Positions 58,061 to 64,000 of a DNA stretch of 64,000 bases are shown here, piece by piece. The position numbers were made by a program, and so were the translations under genes. The stretch's first letter is position 1, and each line of letters opens with the position of its first letter. This DNA is from Amoeboaphelidium protococcarum (lineage: Eukaryota > Aphelidiomycota > Aphelidea), in assembly GCA_023515745.1 (NCBI GenBank), contig JALECJ010000255.1, positions 1,560,001 through 1,624,000 of the forward strand, given 5' to 3'. The notes below the pieces were generated by a model. That model was given only the letters and a program-made list of their open reading frames with translations. It was not told where the DNA came from and made no database searches.

Positions 58061-61000
58061 ATGCCTGTGGAACACACATCTAAAGAACTTGTAAAGTCTG
58101 CCAACAGGCTAGATAAGGTAAATATTTCTCTCATTGTTATTTTTACAACTTTATTTTAACTATAATTTCTGGGTTGTACTGTAGGGGCTTCCTGTAATAC
58201 GTTTTGAGGAGGACTATAAAAAGTATGGCCGTGAATTTGATAAGGATCCGCTGATAAAATTCAATGAAGACATTTTGGTGGAGACTACACCTGCGCCAAG
58301 AAATTTGCTGCCCAAACATGTTTCTGCTAGTCAGAAGTCTGATTTACCTCAACCTGCCAAGGACGTTTACTCGTATCTGATCAGTGAGAGAGTCTCTATT
58401 AAAAGGCGTAATGAAAAGTTTGGAAAGTATCCGCTGGCTGCGAATGCTAACTCATTGAAGTTCCCAGAAGATGCATAGTATGAGGTGGATCTACAGTCTG
58501 ATGATGCTTCGTCCAACTCTACTGAAAGTAAGAATGTTAAACCATCTCTGTAGGACATGTTTGCTAAGCCAGCTAGCCTGGTTGTTGACGATAGTAAGTA
58601 ATAGAAGCGAGCATCTTCTTTCATTGACGAGAATGCTTTGGAGAAGGTGACATTGGATCCTCAAGAAAGATTTGAGAATGAGATTATTGATAAAGAGTTG
58701 AAGTTTGACTATACCAAGTTGCCGAGAATGAAGCTCATTGATCTTTATGGTAGCAATACGGAGGATTACTTCGATTCAAGATCAGGAGATGCTGCGGATA
58801 AATCTGATGCTTCTGCTAAAAAGGCTAGAAATTTTACCATTAATATTCAAGACTACAAGTGGCAAGGCTATGGACCAGGCTGTCAGGTGACTGGTGAATT
58901 GTATTTTCTGAACACCAACACTATGCAGAGGGTGTCTGAAGCTTTCAAGTTTGAACTTAATTCTCAGCCACCGCAATGTGTCGCATCTCTTAGTGTGACC
59001 AACGCTGAGACGATCATGATTGTTCGCTTGTACAAGCCTTTTGAAGGTGAGTTGTCATCTTGGGTTGACACTTATTCCAAAGGTAAGTAGCAGAAGGGAG
59101 AAGCAGTTAGAAATTATATGCAGCCATTTGGATGGTGCCCTGTCTATATGTTTGAAGAAGTTTTACCAGAGGATAAGCCGCTGTTATTGGCGACTGATTA
59201 GCTATTTCGTTCAGATGAAAAGAATTCAGATGAAGACCTCACCTCTATGGCCTTTCAAGTGCGCTCTAAAAATTCCAAGTTGAAGTTGAAGACTATCCCA
59301 TTAGCTCTGACTATTTCTGTGCAGGAAATTGATCCATTATAAGTGAAGAAGGATCAGAGTGTATTTTAGTTAGAGGAGATTTCAAATAATCCTTTTAATG
59401 TGTCATTGCAAGTTAAACATCACATGTACTGCTGGCTAAAGTCTTTGAATATCTCCAAGGCGAATTCTAGCTGGAAGAATGTCGCAGTTAAAGTAGAACT
59501 GAAATCTAATGATTTGACTTAATCTCAAGTGGTCGAGACATTTATCATGGAAAAGGACAATGTGTCTCACTAGTATACTAGCGTGATCAATTATCATGAT
59601 AGACAACCAGCTTTTGCGGATGAGATTAAAGTCGCTCTCCCGTTGCATCTGCATAAAGATGTCCATTTGTTGTTCACGTTTTATCATATCTCCTATACGC
59701 ATAAGAAGGATGATGCCGCTTTTGCGTATGCTGTTCTACCTGTTTTTGTCAATGATCTTTTTATTGGTGACGGGCGCCACGAGATGCCATTATATCTGTC
59801 TCTACCTGACAAGTATCTATAAGGTGTAGAGATTAAATTGTTGGATAATGGAAAACCTTGTTTTTCTGTCGATATCAAATTGAACTCATACTTTTTCCCT
59901 TAGGAACCTAGACTTGTTCAGTTATTCAAGGCTTTGAATTAAAAGATTGACGTCTCGGAAACTGATCTGACTAATGGAATAAGAGATTTGAGCAATGTGA
60001 GTCCCATGTCAATCGCCTACTTTTGGCCAGTGATCACTGAGAGTCTTTTGGGATTGATGTGCAATAGCTCTAATGCAGTATTGTTAAAGCAGGCTTTTAG
60101 GGGTTTAATTGCATCCACCTCGTCTATTCATGGAGACTCATTAAAGAGACATCCGATTGTTGTTGCGTACTTAAAGTGTCACGCTAAAATTAAGAAGGAT
60201 TGGTCAATTAATCTTGCCCATGAGGTGTTGGTGTCTTAATGGACTGCCATCAATTCAGATGATGATTAAATTGGTAGAATCGGTACTAAATATGCGTGGT
60301 TTTTATTAGAATTACTGCATAAGCTGGCCTTTTTGCATGTGAATGGATCCAATAAGGGAGCTGTTGGATTTACTGACCGCCAAAATTTATACAGCAAGGA
60401 GTTTGTATCACAGCTTGACATTCTCATTGGCGATATTTCTTAAGATATTTATAAGCTTGCCAAGTCTGGATTGAATATTGCTAAAGATATGAATGAAAGT
60501 CTTGCGTCGTTTTGTAATAAGATGTTATCATGTTATCCTGTGGACCAAGTTTTTGGATGGATATCGCGTCATGTTCAAGGATTCCCAGTAGATGCGCCTG
60601 TTATGGTCAACCTGAAGTTTGACTATCTATCCATCATAATTGCCTTTGAATTTGCATGGTTCCTGAATCTGCCTGAGCCTTTGGATGTTGGATATCAGGG
60701 GTGCAGTCATTTCTATTCGTAGCTTCTTCTGCATGAGGTTGCTGTAGCTTTGAAAACGTCTAGCACTGAAATACGACAACGTTCCATTGAATGCATGTTA
60801 AAAGTGTTTTACAAGCTGGAGACTGATTAACGTTATTCGGCCGTTGCTGATGCTCTATGCAGGAACTTCTCGCTGTTTCTCCCATACGTAGGCATTTTGT
60901 GTGATAATGCACACAAGTTGTCAGGTGATAACACTACGGCTAAGTATCAAGTTGGGGAGACCAAGTTGATGATGCTGGCCTTGACCTTTGTGATCAAGTA

Positions 61001-63365
61001 TGCCGATCGAAAGTTGTTGTTGAGAGTTACGGAAAAGGATGATTTGTAACGAGATTCGTTTTTTAAAGTTGTATCTGCTGCTGTGGAGTCTTTAAAGTAT
61101 CAAGGGAAGGCCTCCTATGTTGAAGATATGACAAAGTCTTTGCAAAGCCCAACCAAAGTTTCTAAAGACAACGCATTGAAGTACATCGAAAATGCTTATA
61201 AAGCATCCGGTGCTGGTAATCTGAGAGAAATGCGCGGAACTTTGCGTCAGTAATTGGCGAATAAAAATACTTATAAGGCGAACACTCAGCGAATGAATAG
61301 TGTCAATGATACCGAGCAGGTGACTGCTGTGTCAATCAGTCCATAAGAGTTGAAGTTGTGTGCCCAATAGGCTCATGAATCTTCTCTTGTAATCCTACAT
61401 TTCCTGAGTGATTATCACGACCATTTACGCCAGTTGGATGCTAGAAAGTAAATCAAGGTGGACCAAGTGCTTCTTCTTACCAAGACTGCTGTGGCTCTGT
61501 CTCTGGCAACCCAAAGCACTCTGAATGCATCAAGAATTTTGAAGCTGATTGGAAGAATTTCTTAAAACTTTTCCAAGTAAATTCTCAGCGACAATCAGTG
61601 TATGGGGTCTCTGTGTGAGTCGCTTATATTCTATCTGGCCTACAAGGACGTCAAGATTCGCAATTTGGCCGCAGAGTTGATCTACGCCGTGATGAAATTT
61701 AATCTGTATGAGACCAAGACCAATCTGAACAAGAGCAGAGTTCATTTGACAGTTGCTCTCTCCAAGTTTACTCCTCAGAATCCGTAAAATTTGAAGATTG
61801 GTCTACTGGCCATCAATGCATACGCTTAGAAAGACTCTCAGGCGCCAAAGACTTTGAGCAAGATGATAAGTGATTGCGTGATTACATATGTGAATATCTT
61901 GAAAGATAATGTCAGACTTTAGATGCACAGGGATGACCCTGAGATGCAGGAGGATATGTACTACAAGTTGGCATAGAGTTACGTTGGCATTCCGGATATT
62001 AGACTCACTGTACTGGAATCTCTTGCCGTAAGCCACGCGACTAGAAGTTAGTTCACTGAAGCTGGTCTGTGCAAGATTTTCTGCGCTGCTATCGTTGGTG
62101 AATTTTTGAAGAGAAAAGGTATTGTTGCTGGTACTCCATAAGCTCTCAAGTTGTACAAGAGCTGTTACTCGAGTTTTAATGATTCTGAACCGCTTCTGCC
62201 AGAAGGTAATCTCGAGGAGGAAGGTCTGTGTTAAAGTAGTGACTTTTCTGCTGCAGGATTTATTAGATTGATGTAGAGTGCTATTGGCTACTTGAGAAAA
62301 GGAAATTCACATGAGATTGCCGTGGAAGTCCACAAGATTTTGGTGATAATATACGAGAAAGCGCGCAATTATGAGAAGCTGTCAGAGTGCTATGCGTAGA
62401 TTAAAGACTGCTATGATTCTCTGGTGGCAACTTTGGGAAAGAGAGTGCTGGCTACATTTTTCAAAGTTTCTTTCTATGGGTAATAGTTTGGCAATATGAA
62501 TGGATAGAGTTACATTTACAAGGAGAGATCTGTCACGCAGTTAAGTGAAATCGTGAACAGACTAAGTGAGCTGTACAAGAAGAAGTTTGGCGACGATTTT
62601 GAGTTGATCAATGACTCTGCCAATCTGGATTTAAAGAAGCTAAATCCCAAGAAGGCGTACCTGGCAGTCGTGTTTGTAGAGCCATATTTTACATCCGCCG
62701 AATTGAAGGAGCGAATCTCGTATTTTGACCGTATGACCAACGTGAATCAATTCTATTTTGACATGCCTTATACTGTGGGTGGTAGTTCTAGAGGAGAGGT
62801 GGATGTCTAGTGCAAGAAGAAGACTGTGCTGATTACCGAAAAGACTTTCCCGTACTTGAAGAAGAGAATTTTAATCTCAGCAACTAAAGATGTCGATTTG
62901 AATCCATTGGAGGTGTCAACTGAGGCTATCGCTGAGAAATGCGAGAAATTGTAGTCGGCTGTTGATGCGAGACCATTAAATTTGAAGAATTTGTAGTTGC
63001 TATTGCAGGGAATACTTCGTCCACAGGTGAATAAAGGGCCCCTCGAGATTGCTCAGGTGTTTATAGAAAATGTACAGAATGCCAAAAAGTATCCGAAAGA
63101 GCAAATCGAGAATTTAAAGCAGTTGTTTCGCGACATGTTCAGTCTATGCTACAGAGGTGTCAAATTGAGTCAGCAGAACTCTGGAGCCGATCAAGAAGAA
63201 TACAATGCTGATTTGGAAGAGGGATACAACGCGATGAAGTTGAAGTTGGACACTATTCTTGGTGATACTCCTTCTGGAGGTTCTTTGGACGCTAGCGTTC
63301 CAGTATAGCCGACGTTAAAGCGTTAACAGGAAATAAATGAAAGCGCTTAGAAGAGTATAAAGTGA
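58061..63365 (+). CDS. DOCK-family guanine nucleotide exchange factor (zizimin-like)
   Basis: Exons 58061-58117 and 58185-63365, 67-nt intron, 1745 residues: the largest gene here. An early block resembles the N-terminal region of the Dock6-11 group (PRMKLIDLYGSNTEDYFDSR). The DHR-1 (C2-like) domain is about residues 440-590: SVINYHDRQPAFADEIKVAL, then LLFTFYHISYTHKKDD. A long helical region follows, with FLSDYHDHLRQLDARKQ. The DHR-2 GEF domain lies at about 1300-1700: LEEEGLCQSSDFSAAGFIRL, FFKVSFYGQQFGNMNGQSYI, KERSVTQLSEIVNRLSELYK, YLAVVFVEPYFTSAELKERI and RPQVNKGPLEIAQVF. It should activate Rac/Cdc42-type GTPases to control actin. It ends in TGA after a basic tail. Confidence 0.93.
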
Positions 63366-63894
63366 ATGAAATGATGAATATTGTAGTGTTGAATTGAGAT
63401 GTGATTAAAATTTTCGGCACGACATTGCTTATAATACTTCTTCTAACAGTCTCATAGCTTAAATTTTGATTAAACACGATCAGCTGGAAATTACTCAAAT
63501 ATAACTTCAAGCAGAGTAATACTGCAAATTTTAAAGAACCGACTCTAGTCTTGAAACTTTTGATTCGGTTGTGCAAGATCAAAGCCGTGAGAACAAACAA
63601 CGAAAACTAACAAACGGTAGTGGGGGTCAATTGTTGCATTCAAATCTTGCACTATAAAATTTAAAGAAAAAAGCGTCATAAAGGAATTTTAGAAGAAATA
63701 GCCATTGTTGTACGATGTCTTCTTCAAAAAATATTTTGATAAAATAAATGGATAATCTCAACTGAGAGATTTTGACAAAGCGTTGATAATAGTGTTAGGA
63801 TTTACATACTCCAGCAGATTGCTTCTATGGGTAGTCAGTAGAGCATTTTTACAAAGAGTTGAAGCATTTGAAAGTTGAAGTATCTGGCCTCAAA
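63366..63894. other. Intergenic
   Basis: 529 AT-rich bases after the DOCK gene. A minus-strand 102-codon ORF at 63292-63600 overlaps the DOCK 3' end and has no family features. I see no supported gene. Confidence 0.35.
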
Positions 63895-63975
63895 ATGTCT
63901 TAATTGGAAACGATGATACTGGATTCTTGGTCTGCCAGAAATCCAGGCTTAGATTAGGAGCAACTTTACGTAAAG
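63895..63975 (+). CDS. First exon of a gene cut by the window edge
   Basis: An ATG preceded by AAA opens a 27-codon exon, MSQLETMILDSWSARNPGLD then QEQLYVK. It ends at a GTAAAT splice donor (63976) with the intron running off the window. Two TAR codons are read as Gln. Splice-site and codon patterns match the other genes, but the product cannot be named from 27 residues. Confidence 0.4.
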
Positions 63976-64000
63976 GTAAATGGAATCATATACTTCCTAA

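Noticed and set aside
63292-63600. Minus-strand 102-codon ORF at the DOCK 3' end
   Set aside because: It overlaps the conserved DOCK frame and has no recognisable domain.

Overview
This is a gene-dense stretch of a nuclear eukaryotic genome that reads TAA and TAG as glutamine and uses TGA as the only stop codon. The clearest proof is actin on the minus strand (13340-14467). Its 375-residue frame is interrupted only by one TAG, at residue 225, exactly where actins have Gln in the DFEQEMQ motif. Every other complete gene I could assemble also needs TAR = Gln and ends in TGA. A standard-code ORF caller would break almost every gene here into pieces.

Lineage: the window encodes a CSL (CBF1/RBP-J family) transcription factor and two forkhead proteins. 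It also encodes a Nucleolin/Nsr1 protein, a PSP1-domain protein, a Ctk3 homologue and a SUR7-like four-helix protein. CSL factors are an opisthokont hallmark, so the organism is probably an opisthokont close to Fungi. Aphelids such as Amoeboaphelidium, which I recall as using a UAR = Gln code, would fit. That is inference, not shown by the sequence. Introns are few and short (40-77 nt), GT-AG, nearly all ending in GTAG. Intergenic gaps are small, and gene starts often lie behind GA/CT-rich tracts and ACGCGT motifs.

Layout. 1-9 kb: a truncated DDE-integrase (transposon) gene, then a PSP1-domain protein, a GT31 glycosyltransferase, the proteasome chaperone PSMD9/Nas2 and the ribosome-biogenesis factor SDA1. 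9-17 kb: an M28 peptidase, GGPP synthase, RidA, actin, a claudin/SUR7-like protein and GMPPA. 17-29.6 kb: a long noncoding gap, CSL, a TRAPPC12-like TPR protein, GINS PSF3, a Cys-rich membrane protein, IMP3, two forkhead genes flanking an MFS transporter. 29.9-38 kb: an F-box/ankyrin protein, a MARCH-type RING-CH ligase, an alpha/beta hydrolase, a nucleolin homologue and an RSC9/ARID2-like chromatin subunit. 38-49.9 kb: an acyl-CoA dehydrogenase, two paralogous tiny secreted Cys-rich proteins, TFIIS, mitochondrial uL1, an unrecognised multi-pass membrane protein, SDHB, cytochrome b5 reductase and a SET-MYND protein. 50-64 kb: CTK3, RRP15, a CHY zinc finger, an OTUD6-like protease, an SPP2/GPKOW-like splicing factor, POLD2, an EF-hand rhomboid with its catalytic serine replaced, a DOCK-family GEF and the first exon of one more gene.

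The genes are ordinary single transcription units rather than an operon. Themes recur by function: ribosome biogenesis (SDA1, IMP3, nucleolin, RRP15), DNA replication (PSF3, POLD2), transcription (CSL, two forkheads, TFIIS, CTK3, the chromatin subunit) and mitochondria (SDHB, uL1m, acyl-CoA dehydrogenase, RidA). The most unusual items are the genetic code, the new six-cysteine secreted family, the Asn-for-Ser rhomboid, the C-terminal MYND after a SET domain and the window-wide abundance of ACGCGT.
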